64,000 nucleotides of DNA, from the NCBI GenBank assembly GCA_030625965.1, contig DAOUPV010000002.1, forward strand, positions 38,902 through 102,901, read 5' to 3'. Below, piece by piece: positions 1 through 10,939 of the stretch. A program made the position numbers and the translations under genes. The notes under the pieces were generated by a model that saw only the letters and a list, made by a program, of their open reading frames with translations, was not told the DNA's origin and did no database searches. Within the stretch, counting starts at the first letter, position 1. Each line of letters starts with the position of its first letter. The DNA comes from Clostridia bacterium (GTDB taxonomy: Bacteria; Bacillota; TC1; UBA5767).

Positions 1-92
1 ATATATTTGGCCTCCCCGCCGCTAACCACCACATTGGCCCATTTCAGCAGCGCATCCAAAGCGATATAGTCCGTGTGAATCGTAAGTATCAT
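1..92 (-). CDS. yaaA: S4-domain RNA-binding protein YaaA-like, partial (runs off window)
   Basis: Reverse-strand translation MILTIHTDYIALDALLKWANVVVSGGEAKY; ATGA overlap with the dnaN stop; typical gene order dnaA-dnaN-yaaA. Confidence 0.75.
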   Translation of the reverse strand, partial: MILTIHTDYIALDALLKWANVVVSGGEAKY

Positions 93-1222
93 CAGCTTAA
101 CCGGATAGGAAGAACCAGGAACAGTGAGTTGTCTTTTCCATCAACGGGACGAATGATGCCAGGACTGAGTTCAGTAGTCAGGTCCATGACCACTTCATCG
201 GTATCTATGACACGCAGTACATCCAAAAGATATTTGGCGTTGAATCCGATTTCCAAAGTATTTCCTTCTAAATGGATAGGCAGTTCCTCTTCCAATTCAC
301 CGATCTGTGAGGATTTTGAGGAAATCTGCATTTCTGCTTCTCCCACGGACAGTTTCACTGTATTGTGCTTACGTTTGGATAAATCATCACGGGACAATAA
401 TGATGCTCTTTCTAGTGAATCAGAGAATCCTCTCTTCATAAGGCGCACACGTGTTGAAAAATCCTCAGGGATTACCTGTTTGTAGTTGACGAATTTACCT
501 TCGATCAGTCGGGAAGTAATCTTTATCCCATCAGCTTGGAAGAGTATTTTGTTGCGGTCGATGAAAATTTTTACTTCCCCTTCATCCATCTTGAAGATTC
601 GGCTGATTTCTATCAGACTGCGGCTAGGGATGATGACTGAAGTATTAAAATCGCTCGGTTCATCACCCAGCTCGATTTCTGTATAAGCTAGACGATGAGT
701 ATCCGTAGCCACCAGCTTCAGCTGATTGCCCTGAAGAATCTCCATCAGGATGCCTGTAAAGATAGGTCTGGTGTAATCGCTCGATGCCGCGATGGAAACA
801 TTTTTTATACCACCAATCAGAACACTCTTCTTCATTGATAGATAATTGGTTTCATCAAACTGCTGCAACGGAGGAAATTCATCAGCATCATAGGCGTTGA
901 GCGCAATCTCCGATTTTCCGTAGCTGATACGGATCTGAGAATTCTCAATCTCTTCTATAAACAATTCCATGCTCGGTAGTTTCTTCACCAGTTCTACAAA
1001 GTAGCGCGCTGGGAGTACGCTGGCGCCATTCTCTTCTACATTGGCAGGAAGCACAAATTCAATTCCGATTTCCAAATCGGTGGCTTTCAGGTATATTTCG
1101 TTGTCTTTGGCCTCAATGTATATGCCTGATAGGATTGGAGGTAAAACGGATTTGGTGGATATGGCGCGTTGAACAGTTTGAACGCCTTCTAAGAATGTAG
1201 TTTGATTGATTGAAAATCTCAT
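92..1222 (-). CDS. dnaN: DNA polymerase III subunit beta (sliding clamp)
   Basis: 376-aa ORF; N-terminus MRFSINQTTFLEGVQTVQRAISTKSVLPILSG-like and C-terminal VLPIRL; adjacent to dnaA. Confidence 0.98.
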   Translation of the reverse strand: MRFSINQTTFLEGVQTVQRAISTKSVLPPILSGIYIEAKDNEIYLKATDLEIGIEFVLPANVEENGASVLPARYFVELVKKLPSMELFIEEIENSQIRISYGKSEIALNAYDADEFPPLQQFDETNYLSMKKSVLIGGIKNVSIAASSDYTRPIFTGILMEILQGNQLKLVATDTHRLAYTEIELGDEPSDFNTSVIIPSRSLIEISRIFKMDEGEVKIFIDRNKILFQADGIKITSRLIEGKFVNYKQVIPEDFSTRVRLMKRGFSDSLERASLLSRDDLSKRKHNTVKLSVGEAEMQISSKSSQIGELEEELPIHLEGNTLEIGFNAKYLLDVLRVIDTDEVVMDLTTELSPGIIRPVDGKDNSLFLVLPIRLS

Positions 1223-1316
1223 GTTATTCTCCTATCTTATTCTTTTATTAATATAGTCATAATAGTAAGGCCTGTTATTATGTTGAAAAACGGCCGAAAC
1301 GGCGGTAAACAAGTAT

Positions 1317-1371
1317 TTATCCTGTGGATAACCTGTGGATATTCAGGATAAGTATAATATGGTTATCCACA
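1317..1371. promoter_or_regulatory. DnaA-box cluster between dnaA and dnaN
   Basis: TGTGGATAA (1323-1331), TGTGGATAT (1334-1342) and TTATCCACA (1363-1371) read directly. Confidence 0.85.
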
Positions 1372-2748
1372 TCAGCTATTTTTGATTTGTTTTTCCAGAG
1401 ATCTGACCACATTTTTAAGATCGTGGTTTTCTTTTACTTCTTCACCTATCTTATCAATAGCGTGCATGACGGTAGTATGGTCTCTGCCACCAAATTCCTC
1501 ACCTATCTTAATTAGAGGTAAATCTGTCATTTCACGGCTTAAATACATGGCGATCTGACGGGGATAGGAGATGGTCCTGGTACGTCGCTTGCTTACAAAA
1601 TCATCCACTCTCAAATTATAGTATTCTCCCACAACCTCCATAATCCTCTTGATATCGATTTTCATGGCCTGATTCAATAGAATGACATCCTTTAGTGCGA
1701 TGCCGACCACTTCATCTGTGATGTCCTCAAAAGGAATATTATTGATTTTGGAATAAGCGACCAAGCGGACCAAGGCGCCTTCTAGTTCCCTAATGTTGGT
1801 CCGTACTCTCTCCGCTATAGCAGAAAGAATCTTATCTGTTAGGATATAGTCTTCCAAGTCTGCTTTCTTCCTAAGGATGGCAACTCTGGTTTCGAAGTCC
1901 GGCGTTTGGATATCCGTGATTAATCCCCATTCGAACCTAGACCGCAAGCGGTCTTCCAATGTAGGGATATCCTTCGGAGGACGGTCACTGGAGATGACAA
2001 TCTGTTTACTGGATTCATGCAGCGCGTTGAATGTATGGAAGAATTCTTCCTGAGTACTTTCCTTTTTTGCCAGGAATTGGATATCGTCGATCAGCAGGAC
2101 ATCGATGTTCCGGTACTTGTTGCGGAATTTCTCTGTCGAATTGTTCTGGATAGAGCTGATCAATTCGTTGGTGAATTTCTCGGTGGAAACGTAAAGGACT
2201 GTTGCATTCGGGCTGTGGGATTGCACCATATGACCGATGGCATGCATCAGATGAGTCTTTCCCAATCCTACACCTCCATAAATAAACAGCGGGTTATAGG
2301 CTTTGGCCGGTGTTTCCCCTACGGCCAGACAGGCGGCATGGGTGAAGCGGTTGCTGTTACCAACGACAAAAGTATCAAAGGTATACTTCGATTGAAGATA
2401 AGAAGGTTTGTTCTGTCTTGGGTTGTTGCTACGGATAGATACAGTCTGCTCCGTAGATTTACTTTTCTTTTGTGCGTATTCTTTTGAATCCATTGGTAGG
2501 AATGTCACTTCTACTGACATTTTGAGAATATTTTCCAGAAACCCGGTGATCAGGGCACTGAAACGCTCTTCAAGCCAAGTGGCCGCGAAATCGTTGTGGC
2601 AGGAAATGGTTGCCACATTTTCATCCAGCGATATCAGTTGCGTTTTATCGAACCAGGTTTTGTAGGCGGAATCCGCGATATTTTCACGAATCAAGGACAA
2701 AGCTGTATCCCAGATTTCAGCCAATTGAGTTTGTTTGCCAGACGACAT
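1372..2748 (-). CDS. dnaA: Chromosomal replication initiator protein DnaA
   Basis: Walker A GGVGLGKTHLMHAIGH, DnaA signature GGRDHTTVMHAIDKI; likely start MSSGKQTQLAEIWD at 2748. Confidence 0.98.
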   Translation of the reverse strand: MSSGKQTQLAEIWDTALSLIRENIADSAYKTWFDKTQLISLDENVATISCHNDFAATWLEERFSALITGFLENILKMSVEVTFLPMDSKEYAQKKSKSTEQTVSIRSNNPRQNKPSYLQSKYTFDTFVVGNSNRFTHAACLAVGETPAKAYNPLFIYGGVGLGKTHLMHAIGHMVQSHSPNATVLYVSTEKFTNELISSIQNNSTEKFRNKYRNIDVLLIDDIQFLAKKESTQEEFFHTFNALHESSKQIVISSDRPPKDIPTLEDRLRSRFEWGLITDIQTPDFETRVAILRKKADLEDYILTDKILSAIAERVRTNIRELEGALVRLVAYSKINNIPFEDITDEVVGIALKDVILLNQAMKIDIKRIMEVVGEYYNLRVDDFVSKRRTRTISYPRQIAMYLSREMTDLPLIKIGEEFGGRDHTTVMHAIDKIGEEVKENHDLKNVVRSLEKQIKNS

Positions 2749-2760
2749 GTAGTGACCTCC

Positions 2761-3100
2761 GAAAAGTAATCCACAATATTTAGAGTTTTTCTGTGGATAA
2801 TGCAAAAAGGCAAAAAAAACACCTCACTTATCCACAAGAAAAGACACAGTAACGTTATAATTATTCTATAGAAGAAAAAGGCCTCGTCCCGTAAGGGGAA
2901 CAAGGGAATGATAAAACCCGTAATTCTGATTAAATAAGGTTTTTTAGGAGATTTTATGAGCATCCAGAGGGGCCTTTTGTGGACCGGATTGTGAATGACT
3001 AAAACCAGTATAGCAATCTTAGCAAAAATTATCCACAACTTCAACAGGATTATGGACAAAAAAGTGTGTATAAGGATAAGTTTATCCACAGATGTTATTA
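2761..3100. promoter_or_regulatory. Origin of replication region (oriC) upstream of dnaA
   Basis: DnaA boxes at 2792-2800, 2828-2836, 3029-3037 and 3082-3090 in an AT-rich dnaA/rpmH intergenic region. Confidence 0.85.
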
Positions 3101-3193
3101 GATTTTTTATTGACAGAAGTACATTTACTGCATATAATTTGACCATATGTCTTAACTACAAAATAACAATCTATAGAGATAGGGGGGAATATA

Positions 3194-3328
3194 ATGAAAA
3201 GGACTTATCAACCTAACAATAGAAAGCACAAAAAGGTACACGGCTTCAGATCTAGAATGAGTTCAGCCAGTGGCAGAAACATCATTAAAAAGAGAAGAGC
3301 AAAAGGAAGAAAAAACCTTTCAGCATAA
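3194..3328 (+). CDS. rpmH: 50S ribosomal protein L34
   Basis: Translation [44 protein letters not shown] (44 aa, below ORF-track cutoff). Confidence 0.98.
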   Translation: MKRTYQPNNRKHKKVHGFRSRMSSASGRNIIKKRRAKGRKNLSA

Positions 3329-3373
3329 GGCCGCATACGTGGCCTTTTCGTTTATTGGCTGAATGGAGACAGC

Positions 3374-3718
3374 ATGCTTAACCGGGAAAATAGATTGACG
3401 AAGCCGAAGGAATTTTCTTCGTTATATAATAGAGGGAAAAAAGCGGTAGGCCGCTACATAGTCGTTTATTTTCGTAAGAAGTCTGGCGGACCGAACCGTA
3501 TTGGTTTTACGGTATCCAAAAAAGTCGGAAATGCTGTAACCAGAAATCGAGTAAAGAGAAGGTTACGGGAAATCGTGCGAAATCACCCCGTGTCATCGGG
3601 GAGGGGGATGGATTTTGTTATCATCGCCCGTTCGAGTGCCGTTTCGGCGGCATATCACGAGTTAGAGAAAGATGTGGACGCTTTGCTCAGTCAGGAAGCT
3701 CCTCAGAAGGAAGAATAG
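3374..3718 (+). CDS. rnpA: Ribonuclease P protein component
   Basis: [28 protein letters not shown] signature; follows rpmH. Confidence 0.97.
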   Translation: MLNRENRLTKPKEFSSLYNRGKKAVGRYIVVYFRKKSGGPNRIGFTVSKKVGNAVTRNRVKRRLREIVRNHPVSSGRGMDFVIIARSSAVSAAYHELEKDVDALLSQEAPQKEE

Positions 3719-3722
3719 GAGA

Positions 3723-3932
3723 ATGATCAAGCGAATCTTTGTCGGTATGATCAGACTGTATCAAAAGCTAATATCGCCGTTTATTCAACCTCGATGTCGC
3801 TACTACCCAACCTGTTCTAATTATGCCGTACAGGCAATTGAGAAATACGGAGTGGTAAAGGGCGGAATCAAGGCGGTCTGGCGCATCTTACGCTGTAATC
3901 CCTTTTCAAGGGGCGGCGTGGATTTTCCCTAA
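3723..3932 (+). CDS. yidD: Membrane protein insertion efficiency factor YidD
   Basis: [43 protein letters not shown] signature. Confidence 0.95.
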   Translation: MIKRIFVGMIRLYQKLISPFIQPRCRYYPTCSNYAVQAIEKYGVVKGGIKAVWRILRCNPFSRGGVDFP

Positions 3933-3961
3933 GGAGGTGAGCTGCGTTTACGCAGTAAAAA

Positions 3962-4621
3962 ATGACAAATTTCTTTTTAACAATTATTAAAGGCATATAT
4001 GGTTTCACAGAAACTATAGGATTTCCCAACCACGGTTTGACCATCGTATTAATCGCCCTTCTGATCAAGACGGTATTGTTCCCCTTGACTAGAATGCAGG
4101 TCAAATCCATGAAGGCTATGCAGGAGCTGCAGCCAAAACTGGAAAAACTAAAAAAACAGTATGCGAATGACAAGGAAAAACTGAATGTTGAGACAGCCAA
4201 CCTGTACAAGGAGAACAAAGTCAATCCTATGGCCAGTTGCCTGCCCTTGTTAATTCAGTTCCCTATCATTATCGGTCTGTTTCAGGCTATGAGAGCTTAC
4301 TTTGTACCGGAGCTGGGCGCATCCTTCCTTTGGATCCCCAATCTAGGAGAGCCTGATCTTTGGATTCTGCCCATCTTGGCAGGTATTTCTACTTTCGTAC
4401 AGCAGAAGGTAACCATGTCAGGACAGTCGCAGACCGGATCGGCCGCATCACAGCAGAAGACCATGCTTTACGTCATGCCAGTATTCATGGCATGGATTAG
4501 CAGAAGCTTTCCAGCAGGTCTGGCGTTGTATTGGTTCTGTTATAATGTTGTCAGCACATTCGAGCAACTGGTTATTCATGGCAAAATCAAACTGAAGCGT
4601 GGAGAGGAGACAGCCAAGTAA
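3962..4621 (+). CDS. yidC: Membrane protein insertase YidC/Oxa1
   Basis: Oxa1/YidC core ALLIKTVLFPLTRMQVKSMKAMQELQPKLEKLKKQY; gene order. Confidence 0.96.
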   Translation: MTNFFLTIIKGIYGFTETIGFPNHGLTIVLIALLIKTVLFPLTRMQVKSMKAMQELQPKLEKLKKQYANDKEKLNVETANLYKENKVNPMASCLPLLIQFPIIIGLFQAMRAYFVPELGASFLWIPNLGEPDLWILPILAGISTFVQQKVTMSGQSQTGSAASQQKTMLYVMPVFMAWISRSFPAGLALYWFCYNVVSTFEQLVIHGKIKLKRGEETAK

Positions 4622-5244
4622 TGGAAAGCAAAGTATTTACTGGTAAAACAGTGGAAGAAGCTGTCGCCGTAGCATTAAAAGAGTTCCGCGTATTGCGGGA
4701 AGAAGTTGAAATAGAGGTACTGGCAGAACCCAAGAGCGGATTATTCGGTCTGTTGGGTAGCAGAGATGCAGCGGTCAAGGTTACAAAAATCGAAAAGCCA
4801 AGCAAAAACGTGGTGGCAATCGAATTTTTGGAAAAGATCTGCGAGCAGATGGGCGTCGTAGTGACCATCGAAGTTGACGAGAAGGGCGATTACACCTATC
4901 TGAGTATGAAGGGTGAACATCTGGGCGTCTTGATCGGTAGACGGGGAGAGACGCTGGATGCGTTGCAGTATCTACTCAACCTGGCTGTCAACAAGCAGAC
5001 AGGCGAGAAGCCTCACATCATATTGGATGTGGAGGGATACCGAGACAAGCGGAGGCAGACACTGGAAAGATTGGCACAGAATTTGGCCAAGAAAGCCAGA
5101 AGAACCCAGCGCAGCATCGTGTTGGAACCAATGAATCCACAGGAACGTAGAATCATTCACACGTCCCTGCAGGAAAATCCCTATGTATACACGGCTAGTG
5201 AGGGCGAAGAGCCTTATCGCAAAGTGGTCATCATACTGAAGTAA
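4621..5244 (+). CDS. jag: RNA-binding protein Jag/KhpB (Jag-N, KH, R3H)
   Basis: KH motif GVLIGRRGETLDALQYL and R3H motif MNPQERRIIHTSLQ. Confidence 0.95.
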   Translation: MESKVFTGKTVEEAVAVALKEFRVLREEVEIEVLAEPKSGLFGLLGSRDAAVKVTKIEKPSKNVVAIEFLEKICEQMGVVVTIEVDEKGDYTYLSMKGEHLGVLIGRRGETLDALQYLLNLAVNKQTGEKPHIILDVEGYRDKRRQTLERLAQNLAKKARRTQRSIVLEPMNPQERRIIHTSLQENPYVYTASEGEEPYRKVVIILK

Positions 5245-5247
5245 CAC

Positions 5248-5278
5248 AAGCCCAGTAATGAAAATTACTGGGCTTTTT
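5248..5278 (+). terminator. Intrinsic terminator after jag
   Basis: AAGCCCAGTAATgaaaATTACTGGGCTTTTT. Confidence 0.85.
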
Positions 5279-5290
5279 AAGGAGAAAAAG

Positions 5291-6664
5291 ATGGAAACGA
5301 CGGTAGCGGCGATTGCCACCAGTCCGGGACAAAGTGGGATCGGGATTATTCGAATAAGCGGTGATAGTGCGCTTGACGTTCTGGTAGCGCTGTTTCGACC
5401 GATGGATGTCAGGAGATGGCAGCATAAAAAGCCTTGGCAGTTGTACTTGGGGAATATCGTAGACCAAGACAGGACGGTCGATGAGGTTCTAGTTGTATTT
5501 ATGAAGGCCCCCAGGAGTTATACGGGAGAAGACGTGGTCGAGATCCACAGCCACGGTGGAAGACTAGTACAACAGCAGATCATGCAGCTGCTGCTGGCTC
5601 ACGACGTCAGTGCCGCACCGCCGGGGGAATTCACCAAACGGGCCTTTTTGAACGGCCGGTTGGACCTGGTACAGGCCGAATCTGTGATTGATATCATCGA
5701 GGCCAACAATGATCAAGGCTTACAGGCTGCCAATTCACAATTACAGGGCAGGTTGTCCACGGGAATCCTAGCATTGTCAGATCGGCTGTTGCGCCTGATT
5801 GCCTATCACGAAGCTGCGCTTGACTTCCCTGAGGATGAAATTGATGCTATGACTGACAATCAGGTGTTGCGAGAAGTGCTAGATATCAAAGAACAGCTAA
5901 GCACCCTGATTGGAACCTATAATCAAGGTCGGATGATGAAGGATGGCATTCGAACGGCGATTATAGGAAAACCCAACGTAGGGAAATCTAGTCTGCTGAA
6001 CGTACTGTTGCAGGAATCCAGGGCTATCGTAACCGAAATCCCCGGAACGACCCGAGATACCATCGAGGAAGTACTGAATCTGGGGGAAGTATCGCTTCGT
6101 ATCACAGACACAGCAGGAATCAGGGAAACGGACGATGTTGTAGAGCGTATCGGAGTGGAGAAATCCAGACAGGCTCTAGAGGAGTCAGACCTGGTATTGC
6201 TGGTCATGGATGTGCACTCTGGAATCGATGAACAGGACAAGACACTGCTTGAACAAGTGAAAACCCTGGGAAAACCTTATATATCTGTCTGGAACAAGGC
6301 GGATTTGCTTACGGATGAGAATAGACCGGAGTGGTTGCACCAGACGCCTGATGCCGTCGCTATCTCGGCCAAGGAAGATACAGGAATCGAGAAATTGGTT
6401 GATGCTGTCAAGAATCGCGTTTCTTTGGAAGGTTCGGAGATTTATAGAGACCAGACCGTGACCAGGGCCAGGCACTATGAGCTACTGGTTAGGGCAGAAC
6501 AGGAATTAGAGACATTCCTACAAAGCCGCAAGGCACAGATGCCGATGGATTTCTTGAGCATCGATTTGCGCTCTGCCTTGGAGCATCTCAATGAGATTTT
6601 GGGCAAGAACACCGCCGAAGATATCTTTGATACCATATTTCAGGAATTTTGTTTGGGAAAGTAG
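5291..6664 (+). CDS. mnmE: tRNA modification GTPase MnmE (TrmE)
   Basis: METTVAAIATSPGQSGIGIIRISG; GTPase GKPNVGKSSLLN; C-terminal FCLGK. Confidence 0.97.
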   Translation: METTVAAIATSPGQSGIGIIRISGDSALDVLVALFRPMDVRRWQHKKPWQLYLGNIVDQDRTVDEVLVVFMKAPRSYTGEDVVEIHSHGGRLVQQQIMQLLLAHDVSAAPPGEFTKRAFLNGRLDLVQAESVIDIIEANNDQGLQAANSQLQGRLSTGILALSDRLLRLIAYHEAALDFPEDEIDAMTDNQVLREVLDIKEQLSTLIGTYNQGRMMKDGIRTAIIGKPNVGKSSLLNVLLQESRAIVTEIPGTTRDTIEEVLNLGEVSLRITDTAGIRETDDVVERIGVEKSRQALEESDLVLLVMDVHSGIDEQDKTLLEQVKTLGKPYISVWNKADLLTDENRPEWLHQTPDAVAISAKEDTGIEKLVDAVKNRVSLEGSEIYRDQTVTRARHYELLVRAEQELETFLQSRKAQMPMDFLSIDLRSALEHLNEILGKNTAEDIFDTIFQEFCLGK

Positions 6665-6672
6665 GTTGAAGC

Positions 6673-8568
6673 ATGAGTTACCATAGCGACCAATATCAGA
6701 ATATCGTCATCGGGGGTGGTCATGCGGGTTGCGAAGCCTCATTGGCAAGCGCACGCATGGGTGTGGAGACCCTGCTTCTGACGTTGAATATTGACAATAT
6801 CGCTCTCATGCCCTGCAATCCGTCAATCGGTGGGCCGGCCAAGGGGCATCTGGCCAGGGAAATCGACGCTTTGGGCGGAGAAATGGGCAAAGCGACGGAT
6901 AAGTCCTATATTCAGATAAGAATGCTGAACACCCGTAAGGGACCGGCAGTGAGGGCTTTACGGGCCCAAGTGGACAAATTGGAATATCAGAATCAAATGA
7001 GGAAGGCCCTGTTTTCCCAGAAGCACTTAAACATCAAACAAGAAGTAGTGACGGAAATCCTCTATGACCAAGAAGGTACCGTATCCGGCGTGAAGACCAT
7101 CTATGGATCGATTTATGCGGCCAAAACCATCGTAATCACTAGCGGGACATATCTGAAGGGGAGAATCATCATCGGCGATTTGAAGACCCAGGGTGGTCCC
7201 CAGGGCCAGCATAGTGCGGAGAGTCTGACTGAATCCTTGGAGAAAAGGGGTATTGAAGTCGGCCGTTTCAAAACGGGTACACCTGCACGCGTAGATAGTC
7301 GCAGCGTAGACATTAGCCGAATGGAGGAGCAACCTTCGGACGCGGAGCAATGGAGTTTTTCCTTCGAAAAGATCAAGAAGCAGAAAACCATGGTACCGTG
7401 CTATCTAACGTATACCAATGAGGATACGCACCAGATCATACGGGATAACATTCACAGGGCGCCCCTGTACTGCGGTATCATAGACAGCTTGGGACCAAGA
7501 TACTGCCCTTCCATCGAAGACAAGGTCATGCGTTTTCCTGATAAGACGAGCCATCAGATATTTGTGGAGCCGGAGGGGTATGATTCCTCAGAAATGTATA
7601 TTCAGGGACTGTCCACAAGCCTACCGCTGGATGTCCAGGTAGGAATATTAAGGACCATTCCGGGACTGGAGGAGGCCCAGATCATCCGACCGGCCTATGC
7701 TATAGAATACGATTATGTCAATCCGACCCAGCTTAAGGCGTCGTTGGAGCTGAAAAAGATACCCTGCTTATACTGTGCGGGACAGATAAACGGAACCTCA
7801 GGCTACGAGGAAGCCGCGGCACAGGGCATGGTCGCAGGTATTAATGCCGCATTGAAGGTTAAAGGGTTGCCAGAGAAGGTTCTGATGCGCAGTTCCAGCT
7901 ATATTGGAGTCCTTATTGATGACTTGGTCACCAAAGGGACCAATGAACCCTACAGGATGTTCACGGCACGCTCGGAATATCGTCTGCTCTTAAGGCAGGA
8001 TAACGCCGATCAGCGACTGACACCGCTGGGACATGAGCTGGGATTGATATCCGATGACAGATTTAAGCAGTTTGAGAAGAAAATGATGGAAATTTCCGAT
8101 GAAATAGGCCGTTTAGAGGGTATCGTAGTGGGCCCCAAAGAACCAGGCATCAACGAGTACTTGTCAGGGAAGGGCTCTGCAGAAATCAGCCAGGGTTACG
8201 GTCTGAAAGAACTGATGAAAAGACCGGAACTGGGTTATGATTTGGTACAGACATTCTACCCGCGATCAACAAAATTCAGCCAGGAGGTCACAGAACAGGT
8301 AATCCTGCGAATCAAGTATGCCGGATATATTCAGAAACAACAGGAGCAGGTGGACCGATTCGCCAAGTTGGAGAAGAAACAGCTCCCAGGCGACCTGGAA
8401 TATGATAACATCCGAGGGCTGACCCGTGAAGCGGCGCAGAAACTGACGCAGATGCAACCGTCATCGATTGGTCAGGCATCAAGGATATCAGGTATAACGC
8501 CAGCGGACATAACTGTTCTCTTAGTGCATCTGGAGAAAAGAAAGAGAGAAGATGGAGAGCCTAAGTAG
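6673..8568 (+). CDS. mnmG: tRNA uridine-5-carboxymethylaminomethyl modification enzyme MnmG (GidA)
   Basis: [39 protein letters not shown]. Confidence 0.98.
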   Translation: MSYHSDQYQNIVIGGGHAGCEASLASARMGVETLLLTLNIDNIALMPCNPSIGGPAKGHLAREIDALGGEMGKATDKSYIQIRMLNTRKGPAVRALRAQVDKLEYQNQMRKALFSQKHLNIKQEVVTEILYDQEGTVSGVKTIYGSIYAAKTIVITSGTYLKGRIIIGDLKTQGGPQGQHSAESLTESLEKRGIEVGRFKTGTPARVDSRSVDISRMEEQPSDAEQWSFSFEKIKKQKTMVPCYLTYTNEDTHQIIRDNIHRAPLYCGIIDSLGPRYCPSIEDKVMRFPDKTSHQIFVEPEGYDSSEMYIQGLSTSLPLDVQVGILRTIPGLEEAQIIRPAYAIEYDYVNPTQLKASLELKKIPCLYCAGQINGTSGYEEAAAQGMVAGINAALKVKGLPEKVLMRSSSYIGVLIDDLVTKGTNEPYRMFTARSEYRLLLRQDNADQRLTPLGHELGLISDDRFKQFEKKMMEISDEIGRLEGIVVGPKEPGINEYLSGKGSAEISQGYGLKELMKRPELGYDLVQTFYPRSTKFSQEVTEQVILRIKYAGYIQKQQEQVDRFAKLEKKQLPGDLEYDNIRGLTREAAQKLTQMQPSSIGQASRISGITPADITVLLVHLEKRKREDGEPK

Positions 8569-9256
8569 AGAAATAGAAAAGTATAACGTACATTTGAGCG
8601 AAAGCCAACAACGCCTGCTTCAGGAATATAGTTCCCTTTTTCAGAAAACCAACGAAATGATGAATTTATCTGCCATACGGGCCCCGAAGGAAGTGGAAAT
8701 TAAGCATTTCCTTGACTCGCTGATTATTGCTAGTTATCTGGGCCTGTCAGGTAATGAGAGGGTGCTGGATCTAGGAACTGGGGGAGGATTCCCGGGTGTA
8801 CCCATTAAAGTGCTTTATCCGGGTACGAAGGTCTATTTTCTGGATTCCGTCCGCAAGAAACTGGAGTTCATCCGGTCATCCTGTGATCAGATGGGCCTAG
8901 AAGAAACCGAATTTCTACATCTAAGAGCAGAGGATGCAGGACATGACCCGGAGCTCCGTGCTTCTATGGATGTGGTTGTTGCACGAGCGGTAGCCTATCT
9001 TCCGGTTTTACTGGAATATGCTGCTCCTCTGATCAAGGTTGGAGGCTGCCTGGCTGCCGCTAAATTGCAAAAAGATCAGGAACTGGAAGAATCCAAGGGT
9101 GCTATGCAGGTACTGGGTATGAAGTTAGAAAGCCAGCATTCTTACCGCTTGCCGGGTAGCGATGAGACAAGACAAGTTCTGATTCTAAGGAAAACGGCGC
9201 CAACAGCCAAAAAGTACCCCAGAAGGGCTGGAGTTCCTAAAAAATCTCCACTTTAG
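8552..9256 (+). CDS. rsmG: 16S rRNA (guanine527-N7)-methyltransferase RsmG
   Basis: [23 protein letters not shown]-binding motif; overlaps the end of mnmG. Confidence 0.96.
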   Translation: MESLSREIEKYNVHLSESQQRLLQEYSSLFQKTNEMMNLSAIRAPKEVEIKHFLDSLIIASYLGLSGNERVLDLGTGGGFPGVPIKVLYPGTKVYFLDSVRKKLEFIRSSCDQMGLEETEFLHLRAEDAGHDPELRASMDVVVARAVAYLPVLLEYAAPLIKVGGCLAAAKLQKDQELEESKGAMQVLGMKLESQHSYRLPGSDETRQVLILRKTAPTAKKYPRRAGVPKKSPL

Positions 9257-9300
9257 GCCAGAACTTACAGCAAAAAGCGCGCAATTTCTATGCTATAATG

Positions 9301-9327
9301 AATCAAGCAGCAATGCTTGATTTTTTT
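9301..9327 (+). terminator. Intrinsic terminator between rsmG and parA
   Basis: AATCAAGCagcaatGCTTGATTTTTTT. Confidence 0.65.
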
Positions 9328-9339
9328 ATGGAGGCGACG

Positions 9340-10101
9340 ATGGGAAGAATCATAGCGATAACCAATCAAAAAGGTGGTGTGGCTAAAACCACAACCACAG
9401 TAAATCTCAGTGCCTGCTTAGCAGGACTGGGTAAAAAAGTACTAATGGTGGATTCGGATCCGCAGGGGAATGCCACCAGTGGAATTGGAATCCCCAAGTA
9501 CGACCTTTCAGAATGCTACTATGATGTGCTGATCAATGATGAGAATATCGGATCCTTGATCACAGAGACCCAGGTTCCGGGACTGGATGCCGTACCTGCC
9601 ACACTACAATTGGCTGGAGCCGAGGTAGAACTTGTTCAGAAGGAAAAGCGGGAATATTTGGCAAAAAAGGCTTTAGACAAAATAAAACAGAGATATGACT
9701 ATATTCTGATGGATTGTCCGCCCTCTTTGGGGCTTTTGACCATCAATGCCTTGACAGCGGCGGACAGTTACCTGATACCTGTTCAGGCGGAATATTATGC
9801 TCTAGAAGGCCTGACGCTTTTACTGAGGACGATTGAATCCATTAAGAAGTCCTCAAATCAACGGCTTCGGCTGGAAGGGGTACTGTTGACCATGTATGAC
9901 AGCAGGACCAATCTTTCGAACCAAGTAGAGGATGAGGTAAAAGCCTATTTTAGGGATAAGCTTTATCAGACCCGAATCCCCAAGAACGTGAAATTGGCGG
10001 AAGCGCCGAGCTTCGGACTTCCAATCTGTATGTATGATAAGAGTTCAAAGGGATGCGAGGCGTATCTCTCATTGGCAAAGGAAGTGATTAGTCGTGGTTA
10101 A
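9340..10101 (+). CDS. parA: Chromosome partitioning ATPase ParA/Soj
   Basis: Deviant Walker A NQKGGVAKTTTTVNLSACLA; DSDPQGNATSG. Confidence 0.97.
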   Translation: MGRIIAITNQKGGVAKTTTTVNLSACLAGLGKKVLMVDSDPQGNATSGIGIPKYDLSECYYDVLINDENIGSLITETQVPGLDAVPATLQLAGAEVELVQKEKREYLAKKALDKIKQRYDYILMDCPPSLGLLTINALTAADSYLIPVQAEYYALEGLTLLLRTIESIKKSSNQRLRLEGVLLTMYDSRTNLSNQVEDEVKAYFRDKLYQTRIPKNVKLAEAPSFGLPICMYDKSSKGCEAYLSLAKEVISRG

Positions 10102-10939
10102 AAAAGCTTTAGGAAGAGGGTTGGGTGCTTTAATGCCCACAGAAATTGCTGAATTCCAGGAAACTGAAGGATTGGTCAATATTGAGGTAGGAAAAATCCG
10201 GGCCAATGCGCATCAGCCAAGGAAAGCGTTTTCACAGGATTCACTTAAAGAATTGGCTGACTCCATCAAGGAAAAAGGGTTGATCCAGCCGATAGTGGTA
10301 GTAAAAAAGGATGGCTATTATGAATTGGTCTCGGGTGAGAGACGAACCAGAGCTGCCAAGCTGGCCAAACTAAAGACGATACCTGCAATCATTCGTGACT
10401 ATGACGAGCGGGATAAAGCGGAAATCGCCCTAATTGAGAATATACAGCGAGAGGACTTGAATAAAGTCGAGGAGGCCCTGGCCTATCGGGCACTGATGAG
10501 CGAATTCGATCTAACCCAAGAACAGATGTCCAAAAAGGTGGGGAAAAGTCGAGCTCATATTGCCAACACGGTACGATTGCTGGATCTATCCCAGGCTGCG
10601 AAAGCTTATCTGCAAGCTGGCAAGATTACGCCAGGCCATGCAAGAGCCTTACTGACGTTAGATCCCGAAGACCAGCAGGAAATGTGCGAGTTGATCGTCA
10701 AGAAAGATCTTTCTGTGAGAGCTGTAGAAAAAGAAATGAAGCGCTGGAACAAATCCCAGACGCAGGAGCCGAAGACGGAAGAGCTTCCGGCGGACATCAA
10801 GTCATTCCAGGATCAGTTGGAAGAGAAGTTTTCTACCAGAGTGAAAGTAAGGTATGGCCAGGAGAAGGGCCATATCCAGATCGACTATTATTCAAAAGAG
10901 GATCTTATGCGTATCGCGGACGTATTACTGGAGCTCTAA
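10094..10939 (+). CDS. parB: Chromosome partitioning protein ParB/Spo0J
   Basis: LGRGLGALMP start, ELVSGERRTRAAKLAKL, HTH GKSRAHIANTVRLL. Confidence 0.97.
   Translation: MVKKALGRGLGALMPTEIAEFQETEGLVNIEVGKIRANAHQPRKAFSQDSLKELADSIKEKGLIQPIVVVKKDGYYELVSGERRTRAAKLAKLKTIPAIIRDYDERDKAEIALIENIQREDLNKVEEALAYRALMSEFDLTQEQMSKKVGKSRAHIANTVRLLDLSQAAKAYLQAGKITPGHARALLTLDPEDQQEMCELIVKKDLSVRAVEKEMKRWNKSQTQEPKTEELPADIKSFQDQLEEKFSTRVKVRYGQEKGHIQIDYYSKEDLMRIADVLLEL

Noticed and set aside
2017-2487. 156-aa + strand ORF inside dnaA
   Set aside because: Fully antisense to a certain dnaA coding region; no recognisable domain.
2691-3146. 151-aa minus-strand ORF across oriC
   Set aside because: Overlaps the DnaA-box region and the dnaA start; low-complexity hydrophobic translation from AT-rich DNA.
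3329-3355. GGCCgcatacgtGGCCTTTT hairpin after rpmH as terminator
   Set aside because: The stem is only 4 bp with a short T-run; too weak to call, and rpmH-rnpA are usually co-transcribed.
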